Positions 1 to 7,518 of a DNA stretch of 12,024 bases are shown piece by piece; positions within the stretch are counted from its first letter, which is position 1, and every line of letters starts with the position of its first letter. The position numbers and the translations under genes are program-made. The notes under the pieces are model-generated. The model was not told where the DNA came from and did no database searches. It saw only the letters and a list, made by a program, of their open reading frames with translations. This DNA comes from Weeksellaceae bacterium (lineage in GTDB: Bacteria; Bacteroidota; Bacteroidia; Flavobacteriales; Weeksellaceae), in NCBI GenBank assembly GCA_022701475.1, contig JAKOOI010000028.1:1-12024 (forward strand). Direction: 5' to 3'.

Positions 1-101
1 TTTATTCCCAACACATAAGAGGTTTCAAAGCCGTAATAGGATATGAAAAACAGCAAAAGCGGAAGAACAATGACCAACAAAAATCCGTTTATTTTTTCCA
101 T
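1..101 (-). CDS. Divergent gene, 5' end only: membrane-anchored protein of unknown function
   Basis: The frame opens with ATG at 101-99 on the minus strand and stays open for 33 codons to the window edge. The product begins MEKINGFLLVIVLPLLLFF, which is a short charged start followed by a strongly hydrophobic stretch (about residues 7-20), and then a more polar part. This looks like a signal anchor or first membrane segment. There is no Shine-Dalgarno sequence before the ATG, as is common in Bacteroidota. The gene is divergent from the pigment operon and shares its 200-bp intergenic region. Too little is visible to name a family. Confidence 0.5.
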   Translation of the reverse strand, partial: MEKINGFLLVIVLPLLLFFISYYGFETSYVLGI

Positions 102-178
102 CAAATATTGTAAACATATGAAAATCCAAGCTTCATGACTCAGCTGTTTCTTATTAAAATGCGTTTCAGTCGTCGGGA

Positions 179-192
179 ACTTTTGCAAAAGT
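179..192. repeat. Perfect 14-bp palindrome in the divergent intergenic region
   Basis: ACTTTTGCAAAAGT is identical to its reverse complement. It is followed on the plus strand by a run of nine T (196-204). It could be an operator for a dimeric regulator overlapping the minus-strand -7 box. A terminator hairpin is less likely, because the stem would be short and AT-rich and no plus-strand gene ends here. Confidence 0.45.
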
Positions 193-193
193 A
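186..193 (-). promoter_or_regulatory. Candidate Bacteroidota -7 box for the divergent gene
   Basis: Read on the minus strand the sequence is TACTTTTG, matching the Bacteroidota/Flavobacteria -7 consensus TAnnTTTG. It lies about 85 bp upstream of the ATG at 101. No clear TTTG -33 element is seen at the expected spacing, so this is a candidate only. It is embedded in the palindrome at 179-192. Confidence 0.35.
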
Positions 194-278
194 GATTTTT
201 TTTTCATTGGGTCTAAATATTTTATTGATTTTCAGTCAAAACTTATGGCAAAACTTTTTACACTCATTCCGAATACGG

Positions 279-286
279 TAAATTTG
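279..286 (+). promoter_or_regulatory. Candidate -7 box for the pigment operon
   Basis: TAAATTTG matches the Bacteroidota -7 consensus TAnnTTTG and lies 18 bp before the ATG at 305, which would give a very short leader. A convincing TTTG -33 element is not visible; the region at the right distance reads CTTTTTAC. The same arrangement, a TAnnTTTG box 17 bp before the ATG, occurs again in front of darA. Confidence 0.35.
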
Positions 287-304
287 CAGACCTGACATTC
301 TGCT

Positions 305-3300
305 ATGCACCGCTTTTTTATATTTTTATATTATTTACTGTCGAGAAATAAGATCATTTCCCTGCTTACCGCTGCCGGGATTGCTGCCTTGTGCGGCTAT
401 TTCGCTTTGAAAATCAATTTTGAAGAAGATATCAGCCAGATCATCCCTAAAAATGAAAAGTCAGATCTCACAGCAAAAGTCCTGAAACAGCTCAACTTTT
501 CAGATAAAATTATAGTCATCATTGAAAACAGATCCCATGATGAAAACTTTCAGATGTCTGAAACGGCGGATGCTTTTTTAGAGGCGATCCACCCTCTGAA
601 ACGCTACATCAGATCAGTACAGGGAAAAGTGAATGATGACGAAATATCGGCTACCTTCAATTTCGTCAACGAAAACCTGCCGCTGTTCCTCAATGAAAAC
701 GATTACCGGGAAATCGGAAGAAAACTGCAGAAAGACAGCATGGCAAGACAGGTAGAGGAGAATTACCGTTCACTGGTTTCTCCTGCAAGCCTTGTCACAA
801 AAGAATTCATCAAGAAAGACCCGCTGGGAATTACTTTCATGGGCATCAAAAAACTCAATGCCCTGAATCTGAGTAAAGATTTCAGGCTGGAAGACAGCTA
901 TATCGTTACGAAGGACGGGAAAAACCTGTTGCTCTTCATCGATCCTGAAAACGGGAGCAGCGACACGAAGAACAATGAAGATTTCATCAACCGGCTGAAT
1001 GAAGCAAAAGATGTCCTTAATGTCCGGTTCAAAGGAAAGACCGAGATCAGCTATTTCGGATCGCCGGTCATTGCCGTCGCCAATGCCCAGCAGATCAAAA
1101 AGGACATCCGGAATACGGTGATGATTTCAATGACGGTGCTGCTCATCCTGCTGATCTATTACTTCAGGAATTTCTTTACTCCTCTCATTGTTTTTCTCCC
1201 GACGGTTTTTTCCGTCCTGCTGGCATTGCTGATCCTGTACTTTATCAAAGATAAAATTTCGGCCATTTCATTAAGTGTCGGGGCCATTCTTATTGGGATT
1301 ACCATCGATTACGCCCTTCATATCCTTACCCACTATAAGCACAACAACAATATTGAAGAACTGTACAAAGAAATCACACAGCCTGTCATCCTGAGCAGCG
1401 CCACTACGGCCGTTTCTTTTTTATGCCTTGTATTTGTGCGTTCGGAAGCACTGAAAGACCTGGGTCTTTTCGCCGCCATTACGGTGATTTTATCTTCCGT
1501 GACCGCCCTGATCATTGTTCCCCAGCTGTATCATCCCAAGGCCCGGGAAGCAGATACCTATACCAATTTCATCGACGCCATCGGATCATATCCCTATGAA
1601 AAGAACAAACCGCTGATCATCGGCTGCACAGTCCTGATCATCGCCTGTCTCTTCGGCTTCAGGCATGTAGGATTCAATGAAGATATCGTCGACCTGAACT
1701 ATATTCCGGAAGAACTGAAGATCAGCGAAGCCAAGCTTCAGAAACTTTCGGACATTACTTCAAAATCCATTTACACGATCTCCTATGGTAATTCTGAAGA
1801 AGAAGCATTGTCCCGGAATACCAAACTGAGCAGCTTCCTGGAAAAAGAAAAGCAACAGGGAAAAATCTTAAGCTACAACTCCCTGGGAAATGTAGTCCTC
1901 TCCGAAAAGGACCAGCAGGAAAAAATCCGGGAGTGGAATCATTTCTGGGACAACAACAGGAAAGACCGGACCCTTGGCGAACTGACGGCCGCCGGAACGG
2001 CATTGGGCTTCAACCGCTCGGCTTTTAATCAGTTTAAAGAAAACCTGGATAAAAGATACACGGTCCTCACCCTGAAGGATTATGAAAAAGTAAAAGCCCT
2101 TCAGACCCCGGAATTCATCAGCCGGGAGAACGGGTTCTATACTATATCGAATGTGGTGAAAGTAGACGACCGGAAAAGGGACGCATTCATCAAGGATGTT
2201 GAAAAAAACCATGAATCACTGGCCATTGACCGGCAACAGATGAATGAAAACTTCCTGGGACTGCTGAAGAGGGATTTCAACACCCTGATCAATTATTCCC
2301 TGCTTGCCATCATCCTTACCATCATTGTTTTTTTCAGGAACTTTGAATTAACGGTGCTTACCATGTTCCCGATTGTCCTCACCGGTATCGTTACGGCCGG
2401 AATCCTGTATTTTCTGGGCCTGGAACTCAATATTTTCAGCACGGTGGTCTGTACGCTGGTTTTCGGAGTGGGTGATGATTTCAGCATTTTCCTTACCCAG
2501 GCCATGCAGAAGGAACACACTACCGGTAAGAACGAGCTTCCCACCTACCGGACTTCCATCATCCTGGCCGTTTTCACGACTATCCTATCCATCGGATCGC
2601 TGATTTTTGCCAGGCACCCTGCCCTTCATTCCCTGGCGCTGGTGGCGCTGATCGGAATGTTTTCGGTCATCATCATCACCTCCACGCTGTATCCGTTCTG
2701 GTTCAGGCTCCTGATTACGGACAGGGCAAGGAAAGGGCTTTCACCGGTTACCTTCAGGCTGTTGCTGAATTCCGTATTTTCTTTCCTGTACTATGGGTTG
2801 GGCGGACTCTTTTTTTCATTGGTTATCAGCCCGTTCACCAGAAAATCCAAAGGAAAGAATGTAGATTTTTTCAAATTTATTTCCGCCCGGTTTTTAACTT
2901 CCGTCCTGTTTACGAATCCATTTGTAAAGAAAAAGCTCATTAAAAACCCTGAGGAAGATTTCAGCAGGCCGGCCGTAATCATCGCCAACCATACTTCTTT
3001 TCTGGATACACTGGCTGTCGCCATGACTACCCATAAAATGATATTCCTGGTAAATGACTGGGTGTATCAGTCGCCCGTTTTCGGGAAAATGGTGAGGGCC
3101 CTCGGATTTTATCCGGTTTCCCAGGGCATTGAAAACGGATTGGACCGGCTGAGGGAAAAAGTAAACCAGGGATACTCCCTGATGGTTTTCCCGGAGTCGG
3201 AACGTTCTTATACCAGTGAAATCAAGAGGTTCCACAAAGGGGCTTTTTATCTGGCAGAACAGTTCGGCCTGGATGTCCTGCCTCTATATATCCATGGCAA

Positions 3301-3958
3301 TGCCGATGTATTGCCCAAAGGCGACTTTATCATCTATGACGGGGCCATTACGGTAAAGGTCGGTGACAGGATCAGGCAAGACGATCCGGATTTTGGCAAT
3401 ACTTATCCGGAAAGGACGAAAAAAATCAATGCGTTCTTCAGGGAAAAGTTTGATGCGCTGAGGACGGAACTGGAAGATGAGCATTATTTCAGAAAAAAAT
3501 TACTCCTCAGTTTCTTATATAAGGACAGTGAGGTGGTAAATGAAGTAAAGAAAGATTTCGACAGCAATAAAACGGTGTATGCTGAGCTGAACCGGCACAT
3601 TCCTAAAAACGCTGTTATCCTGCATATCGCAGATGACTTCGGGCAGCAGGATGTCCTGCTCACGCTTCAGCAACCCGGAAGAACAGTGTTCAGCCGGATA
3701 AGGGATAATGAGAAAAGAAGCATTGCCGAACAGAATTATCTGGTAAAAAAGAGAAAGATCAGATATATAAAAAAGGAGTGTGAAATCAGCAAAAAGCCTG
3801 ATATCCTTATGATATCGGATCAGCAGTTCAGTTTCAGCGAAATAGAAAAACTTCCTGAAACCATTGTTTTCAGCAATGTAAACGCCTTGCCTTTAGATCC
3901 CACAGCTTACCGGCTAAGATATGATTCCGCTTCGCTGAAAATTTTTAGTAGAATATAA
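305..3958 (+). CDS. MMPL/RND exporter fused to a PlsC-type acyltransferase and a degenerate Rossmann-like tail
   Basis: The 1217-residue inner-membrane protein has three parts. Residues 1-800 form a two-halved MMPL/RND transporter: membrane segment near 17-36, periplasmic loop, bundle near 272-408 with the conserved TM4 aspartate in IDYALH (D335), another segment near 437-453, a second loop, and a bundle near 661-800 with GDDF (D724/D725). A further hydrophobic stretch lies near 820-845. Residues about 880-1080 are a lysophospholipid-type acyltransferase with the HX4D motif NHTSFLD (H896, D901) and FPESERS (962-968) in place of FPEGTRS. The last ~130 residues look like a decayed methyltransferase fold, with ILHIADDFGQQ (about 1105-1115) where a glycine-rich SAM loop would be. 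Such MMPL and acyltransferase functions are usual in aryl-polyene and flexirubin clusters. The exporter probably moves the pigment or its lipid form outward; the acyltransferase may attach an acyl chain to a lipid or resorcinol acceptor. Substrates are inferred. It is first in the operon. Confidence 0.88.
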   Translation: MHRFFIFLYYLLSRNKIISLLTAAGIAALCGYFALKINFEEDISQIIPKNEKSDLTAKVLKQLNFSDKIIVIIENRSHDENFQMSETADAFLEAIHPLKRYIRSVQGKVNDDEISATFNFVNENLPLFLNENDYREIGRKLQKDSMARQVEENYRSLVSPASLVTKEFIKKDPLGITFMGIKKLNALNLSKDFRLEDSYIVTKDGKNLLLFIDPENGSSDTKNNEDFINRLNEAKDVLNVRFKGKTEISYFGSPVIAVANAQQIKKDIRNTVMISMTVLLILLIYYFRNFFTPLIVFLPTVFSVLLALLILYFIKDKISAISLSVGAILIGITIDYALHILTHYKHNNNIEELYKEITQPVILSSATTAVSFLCLVFVRSEALKDLGLFAAITVILSSVTALIIVPQLYHPKAREADTYTNFIDAIGSYPYEKNKPLIIGCTVLIIACLFGFRHVGFNEDIVDLNYIPEELKISEAKLQKLSDITSKSIYTISYGNSEEEALSRNTKLSSFLEKEKQQGKILSYNSLGNVVLSEKDQQEKIREWNHFWDNNRKDRTLGELTAAGTALGFNRSAFNQFKENLDKRYTVLTLKDYEKVKALQTPEFISRENGFYTISNVVKVDDRKRDAFIKDVEKNHESLAIDRQQMNENFLGLLKRDFNTLINYSLLAIILTIIVFFRNFELTVLTMFPIVLTGIVTAGILYFLGLELNIFSTVVCTLVFGVGDDFSIFLTQAMQKEHTTGKNELPTYRTSIILAVFTTILSIGSLIFARHPALHSLALVALIGMFSVIIITSTLYPFWFRLLITDRARKGLSPVTFRLLLNSVFSFLYYGLGGLFFSLVISPFTRKSKGKNVDFFKFISARFLTSVLFTNPFVKKKLIKNPEEDFSRPAVIIANHTSFLDTLAVAMTTHKMIFLVNDWVYQSPVFGKMVRALGFYPVSQGIENGLDRLREKVNQGYSLMVFPESERSYTSEIKRFHKGAFYLAEQFGLDVLPLYIHGNADVLPKGDFIIYDGAITVKVGDRIRQDDPDFGNTYPERTKKINAFFREKFDALRTELEDEHYFRKKLLLSFLYKDSEVVNEVKKDFDSNKTVYAELNRHIPKNAVILHIADDFGQQDVLLTLQQPGRTVFSRIRDNEKRSIAEQNYLVKKRKIRYIKKECEISKKPDILMISDQQFSFSEIEKLPETIVFSNVNALPLDPTAYRLRYDSASLKIFSRI

Positions 3959-3973
3959 TAGATATGAAAAGCC

Positions 3974-3981
3974 TATTTTTG
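3974..3981 (+). promoter_or_regulatory. Candidate internal -7 box before darA
   Basis: TATTTTTG in the 40-bp gap between the exporter gene and darA fits the TAnnTTTG -7 consensus and sits 17 bp before the ATG. A -33 TTTG at the usual distance is not evident. It could provide a second start point for the resorcinol and downstream genes. Confidence 0.35.
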
Positions 3982-3998
3982 TAACCTGAAAAATATAC

Positions 3999-4913
3999 AT
4001 GAAAAAAAATATACTTGTCATTTACTACACCCAGACCGGACAGCTGGAAGAGATCGTGAAGAACATGGCCCGCCCGTTTGAAGAGAAGACTGAGGAATAT
4101 GAGGTTACTTACTATAACATCAGGCTCAAAAAGGATTTTCCTTTTCCGTGGCCCAGTGATGTATTTTTCAACACTTTTCCGGAATCCTACCTGCAGATTC
4201 CGAGCGAAATTCTTCCGCCACCGGCAGAAGTCCTCCATACAAAATTTGATCTGATCCTGTTCGGCTATCAGGTCTGGTATCTTACCCCTTCCATCCCGAT
4301 TATTTCCTTCCTGAAAAGCGGCTATGCAGAAAATATCCTGAAGGACACGCCTGTAGTCACCGTATCAGGAACCCGGAATATGTGGATGCTTTCCCAGGAA
4401 AAACTGAAAGTTTATCTGCGCGACCTAAAAGCAAAGCTGGTAGGGAATATTGCCCTGGTAGACCGTCATGACAATTATACCAGCGTACTTACGATCCTCC
4501 GCTGGATGACTACCGGAAAAAAGGAAAAATCCGGGATGCTGCCTGCGGCCGGAGTCTCACAGGAAGAAATCAACGGGGCCGGAAAGTACGGCACTATTAT
4601 TGAAAAGCACTTTGCCGGAAATACGATGGATGCGCTTCAGCCGGATCTTGTAAGAAACGGAGCCGTGGAAATACGGGCCTTCCTGGTAAGAGTGGAAAAA
4701 GTAGGCAATAAAATTTTTACGGTATGGTCCAACCTCATCATCAAGAAAAAAGAAAAGCGTCCATTGCTGATTAAATTCTTTAAGGTATATTTGATGGCTG
4801 CGATCTGGATTATCTCTCCTATCGTACTGGTTCCGCACCTGCTGACCACCCCTATTTTTTGGTTTAAAAGAAAGAAACAAAGAGAATATTTACAAGGAAT
4901 TAATTTAAAATAA
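3999..4913 (+). CDS. darA: DarA, dialkylresorcinol-forming flavodoxin-like enzyme
   Basis: The 304-residue product starts with a beta strand followed by YYTQTGQLEE (residues 9-18), the phosphate-binding loop pattern of flavodoxins, and has GYQVWYLTPSIP (89-100), the second flavin-site-like segment. This matches DarA of dialkylresorcinol pathways, where DarB makes a cyclohexanedione from two beta-ketoacyl units and DarA converts it to the aromatic resorcinol. That assignment comes from family knowledge and from the adjacent DarB. A hydrophobic stretch near residues 264-288 followed by a lysine/arginine-rich tail (KRKKQR) suggests peripheral or integral membrane attachment, suiting a lipophilic product. 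The gene follows the exporter by 40 bp and ends one base before darB, so the two are almost certainly co-translated. Confidence 0.82.
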   Translation: MKKNILVIYYTQTGQLEEIVKNMARPFEEKTEEYEVTYYNIRLKKDFPFPWPSDVFFNTFPESYLQIPSEILPPPAEVLHTKFDLILFGYQVWYLTPSIPIISFLKSGYAENILKDTPVVTVSGTRNMWMLSQEKLKVYLRDLKAKLVGNIALVDRHDNYTSVLTILRWMTTGKKEKSGMLPAAGVSQEEINGAGKYGTIIEKHFAGNTMDALQPDLVRNGAVEIRAFLVRVEKVGNKIFTVWSNLIIKKKEKRPLLIKFFKVYLMAAIWIISPIVLVPHLLTTPIFWFKRKKQREYLQGINLK

Positions 4914-4914
4914 A

Positions 4915-6054
4915 ATGTACGACGTATTTATAACAAAGGCATCAACATACCTACCGAATGAGCCGGTTTCAAATGATGAAATGGAAACGTATCTGGGCTA
5001 TATAAATGGCGCAAAATCCAAGGCGAAAGCCATTATTTTAAGAAACAATAAAATCGTTACCCGGTATTATGCACTGGATAAAGAAGGCAATCCTACCCAT
5101 ACGAATGCCCAGATTGCAGCACAGGCAGTAGAGGGGTTGTTCGACGAAAAATTCAGGCGGGAAGATATGGAGCTGCTCTCGGCAGGGACTTCTACCCCGG
5201 ACCAGATCCAGCCGTCCCATGCTTCCATGGTTCACGGGGAACTGAAGACAAAAAAATCCGTTGCCATCAATTCGGCGTCCGGGCTCTGCAACTCCGGCAT
5301 GAATGCCCTGAATTACGGTTTCCTTTCCGTAAAAGCAGGCGTTAATAAAAACGCAGTCTGTGTAGGATCTGAAAGAATGTCGTCATGGATGACCGCCGAT
5401 AAGTTCAATCATGAAGCCGAAAACCTGATCCTCCTGGAAGAAAGACCGATCATTGCCTTCAAAAGGGAATTTCTGAGATGGATGCTTTCTGACGGTGCCG
5501 GTGCCTTCCTGCTGGAAAACCAGCCGAGAGAAAATGAAGTCTCTCTGAAAATAGAATTCATTGATTTTTATTCCTACGCCCATGAAATAGAGGCCTGTAT
5601 GTATGCAGGCACCGAAAAGCAGGAAGACGGAAGCCTGAAATCCTGGGCCGACTACCCTTCCGAAGAATGGCTGAAACAATCGATCTTCTCCCTGAAACAG
5701 GACACCAAGCTGCTGGATGAATATATCCTGGTAAAAGGTGCGGAAAGCTTAAGAGCTTCTTTTGATAAGCATAACCTGGATCCGGAAAGCATAGACCATG
5801 TACTGGCGCATATCTCTTCAGGATACTTCAAGGAAGGACTGAAAGACGAATTTGCCAAAGTAGGACTGGATTTCCCTTGGGAGAAATGGTTCTATAACCT
5901 TTCGGAAGTCGGTAACATCGGGGCCGGTTCCATCTTCATTGCGCTGGAACAGCTGATGAATTCCGGAAGACTGAAAAAAGGGGAAAAAGTACTGCTGTGC
6001 ATTCCTGAAAGCGGAAGATTTTCCTATTCCTGCGCGCTGTTAACGGTTTGCTAA
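4915..6054 (+). CDS. darB: DarB, KAS III-type ketosynthase forming the dialkylresorcinol precursor
   Basis: The 379-residue protein is a FabH/KAS III-like thiolase-fold enzyme. The active-site cysteine is in SASGLCNSG (C125), the catalytic histidine in LAHISSG (H299), and the asparagine in EVGNIGAGS (N334), giving an intact Cys-His-Asn triad. DarB-type ketosynthases join two beta-ketoacyl thioesters into a carboxylated cyclohexanedione, which DarA then aromatises. It is somewhat longer than housekeeping FabH (about 320 residues), in line with the specialised subfamily. It starts one base after the darA stop, and its own stop is followed directly by the next ATG with no gap. An ordinary FabH is possible on motifs alone, but the pairing with DarA makes DarB much likelier. 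Confidence 0.85.
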   Translation: MYDVFITKASTYLPNEPVSNDEMETYLGYINGAKSKAKAIILRNNKIVTRYYALDKEGNPTHTNAQIAAQAVEGLFDEKFRREDMELLSAGTSTPDQIQPSHASMVHGELKTKKSVAINSASGLCNSGMNALNYGFLSVKAGVNKNAVCVGSERMSSWMTADKFNHEAENLILLEERPIIAFKREFLRWMLSDGAGAFLLENQPRENEVSLKIEFIDFYSYAHEIEACMYAGTEKQEDGSLKSWADYPSEEWLKQSIFSLKQDTKLLDEYILVKGAESLRASFDKHNLDPESIDHVLAHISSGYFKEGLKDEFAKVGLDFPWEKWFYNLSEVGNIGAGSIFIALEQLMNSGRLKKGEKVLLCIPESGRFSYSCALLTVC

Positions 6055-6486
6055 ATGGAAAACACACTGCCTACTTCCGATCAGCATTTTGTAGAAAGCC
6101 TGATTCCGCAGCGGTTTCCGTTTGTTATGGTCAGCAGCATTTCCGGATATTCGGATTCCCATCTGGTTTCAGGCTTTGAGATCAGGGAGGATAATATCTT
6201 TGTCCATAAGAATGTTTTCCAGGCCTCAGGGCTTATTGAGCACCAGGCACAGAGCGTAGCCCTGCATACCGGATATACTTTTTACCTGCTGGGAAAAGAG
6301 GCGCCTACGGGGTACATCGGAGCCATCAAATCCTTTGAGGCTGTCCGGCTGCCTGAAGCAGGCGATCTGCTGGAAACGGAAGTGAAGATCCTGAATGAGG
6401 TCATGGGCGTAACTTTAGTGGATGCCGTCACCAAGGTAAACGGGCAGGTAATTGCCACTGCGCAGATGAAAACGGTTGTGAAATAA
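6055..6486 (+). CDS. Hotdog-fold dehydratase-like protein (ApeI/ApeP/FabZ-related), first copy
   Basis: The 143-residue protein has the length and pattern of a single hotdog 3-hydroxyacyl-ACP dehydratase. IPQRFPFVM (17-25) aligns with the LPHRYPFLL start of FabZ, and GLIEHQAQS (59-67) aligns with the GVLIIEAMAQ helix carrying the catalytic glutamate (E62). The GHFPxxPxxPG histidine loop is replaced by a shorter NIFVHKNVFQAS, in which H51 is the only candidate catalytic histidine. It likely acts in dehydrating growing polyene or fatty chains on an ACP. The start codon directly abuts the darB stop. It is paralogous to the next gene, sharing NIFV, GLIE and LPxAGD motifs. Confidence 0.75.
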   Translation: MENTLPTSDQHFVESLIPQRFPFVMVSSISGYSDSHLVSGFEIREDNIFVHKNVFQASGLIEHQAQSVALHTGYTFYLLGKEAPTGYIGAIKSFEAVRLPEAGDLLETEVKILNEVMGVTLVDAVTKVNGQVIATAQMKTVVK

Positions 6487-6535
6487 AGGCAGAACAGGCC
6501 TGCTGATTGTATACTTCAGCATAAAATATAAAAGA

Positions 6536-6979
6536 ATGGAAACCAGAGAAGAAAACATCATTAATATCCATCACTTCCTCCCGCACCGTGAACCGATGCT
6601 GATGACGGATTATATCCTGGAATTAACTCCGGAAAAAGTGGTAACCTCCTTTGTCATTTCCCCGGATAACATCTTTGTCCGTAACCATGAGTTTGCCGAG
6701 GCCGGCCTGATTGAAAATGCAGCCCAGACGTGCTCTTCCATTCTCGGGCAAAGCTTCTTTGAAAACCCTGAAGCCGATACGAAAGTGATCGGCTTCATTA
6801 CCAATATCAAAAAGATTGAAATATCCGGATTACCGAAGGCAGGCGATACTATTATTTCCAGGGCTTCCCTGATTTCAAAGTTTGAGAACATCTGCCATAT
6901 TTTTTGTGAAACCTTTCATGAGGATAAACTGCTGATCCGTGCAGAAATCACTCTCTTTATCCAGGAAATAAAACACTGA
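6536..6979 (+). CDS. Hotdog-fold dehydratase-like protein, second copy
   Basis: The 147-residue protein is a diverged paralogue of the preceding gene. It has FLPHREPML (14-22), NIFVRNHEF (45-53), GLIENAAQT (57-65, with E60) and LPKAGD (99-104). The histidine of the first copy (H51) aligns with R49 here; the nearest histidine, H51, is two positions along the aligned motif. The canonical GHFP loop is again missing. Hotdog dehydratases of reducing type II systems are often paired, so this could be a partner subunit with altered or lost catalysis. The 49-bp gap before it holds no gene. It is followed after 4 bp by the next gene. Confidence 0.72.
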   Translation: METREENIINIHHFLPHREPMLMTDYILELTPEKVVTSFVISPDNIFVRNHEFAEAGLIENAAQTCSSILGQSFFENPEADTKVIGFITNIKKIEISGLPKAGDTIISRASLISKFENICHIFCETFHEDKLLIRAEITLFIQEIKH

Positions 6980-6983
6980 GCTT

Positions 6984-7388
6984 ATGAAGAAACAAGACCT
7001 TCCCCAGGACGAAAGCAACCTGAAATCAGCTAATATGACCGAAGTCCTGTACGTAACGGATGAAAATGATAATTACACTACGGCCAACAGCATCGGCTGG
7101 GATGCCAAAAAAGCAGCCCTGGAAGAATCCATGGAGCTGATCAGCGAAAGGATTGAAGAAGCCAGGCAGCAGGTAGCCCGGGGCCAGGCAAGCCCTATTG
7201 TCTATTTTATGGAACTTAATAAAATGGATCTGCAGGTACTGGCCGCTTATGCCGGGATATGGCAATGGCGCGTGAAAAGGCATACCAAACCAAAAATATT
7301 CAGAACACTAAGCGAATCCGTACTGAAAAAATATGCCGGTGCTTTCGGAATTTCAGTGGATGAATTAAAACATTTCAACGGAAAGTAA
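6984..7388 (+). CDS. Conserved-looking cluster protein of unknown function, 134 aa
   Basis: I do not recognise this protein. It is soluble, with no signal peptide or membrane segment. Residues about 1-30 look disordered and acidic, the middle (about 37-90) looks like two or three amphipathic helices rich in Glu, Arg and Gln (ALEESMELISERIEEARQ), and the C-terminal part (LSESVLKKYAGAFGISVDEL, about 109-128) resembles a small helical or helix-turn-helix-like bundle. Its start lies 4 bp after the previous stop, so it belongs to the operon. It might be a regulator or a scaffold for the biosynthetic complex, but nothing in the sequence decides this. A 130-bp gap follows it. Confidence 0.7.
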   Translation: MKKQDLPQDESNLKSANMTEVLYVTDENDNYTTANSIGWDAKKAALEESMELISERIEEARQQVARGQASPIVYFMELNKMDLQVLAAYAGIWQWRVKRHTKPKIFRTLSESVLKKYAGAFGISVDELKHFNGK

Positions 7389-7394
7389 AACGAT

Positions 7395-7416
7395 TTCTTC
7401 AGGAACTTCTGAAGAA
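7395..7416. repeat. Inverted repeat in the gap before the BtrH-like gene
   Basis: Arms TTCTTCAG (7395-7402) and CTGAAGAA (7409-7416) are perfectly complementary around a 6-base loop. The hairpin starts 7 bp after the stop of the 134-aa gene. No T-tract follows, so an intrinsic terminator is doubtful; it could be an mRNA stabiliser or an attenuation element. The rest of the gap, up to 7518, holds no convincing gene or promoter box. Confidence 0.4.
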
Positions 7417-7518
7417 CGGATTTAATAAAATCACCGCTTTTCCTATGATAAAAAGATAATAACGGCAGATGCAGCACAGGGTTTCATCTGTTATGAAAAG
7501 AACTAACAAGTTGCGCGA

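Noticed and set aside
179..204. Palindrome plus T9 run as a rho-independent terminator
   Set aside because: The stem would be about five mostly A:T pairs, and no plus-strand gene ends before it in the window.
1868..2212. 114-codon reverse-strand frame inside the exporter gene
   Set aside because: Lies antisense within the continuous MMPL frame and has no recognisable domain.
3945..4238. 97-codon reverse-strand frame overlapping the end of the exporter gene and the start of darA
   Set aside because: Antisense to well-supported genes, with no family-like pattern; explained by the codon bias of the + strand genes.
6487..6535. Possible promoter or small gene between the two dehydratase-like genes
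   Set aside because: No TAnnTTTG box and no open frame worth reporting; only a short 8-bp palindrome CAGGCCTG, expected by chance.
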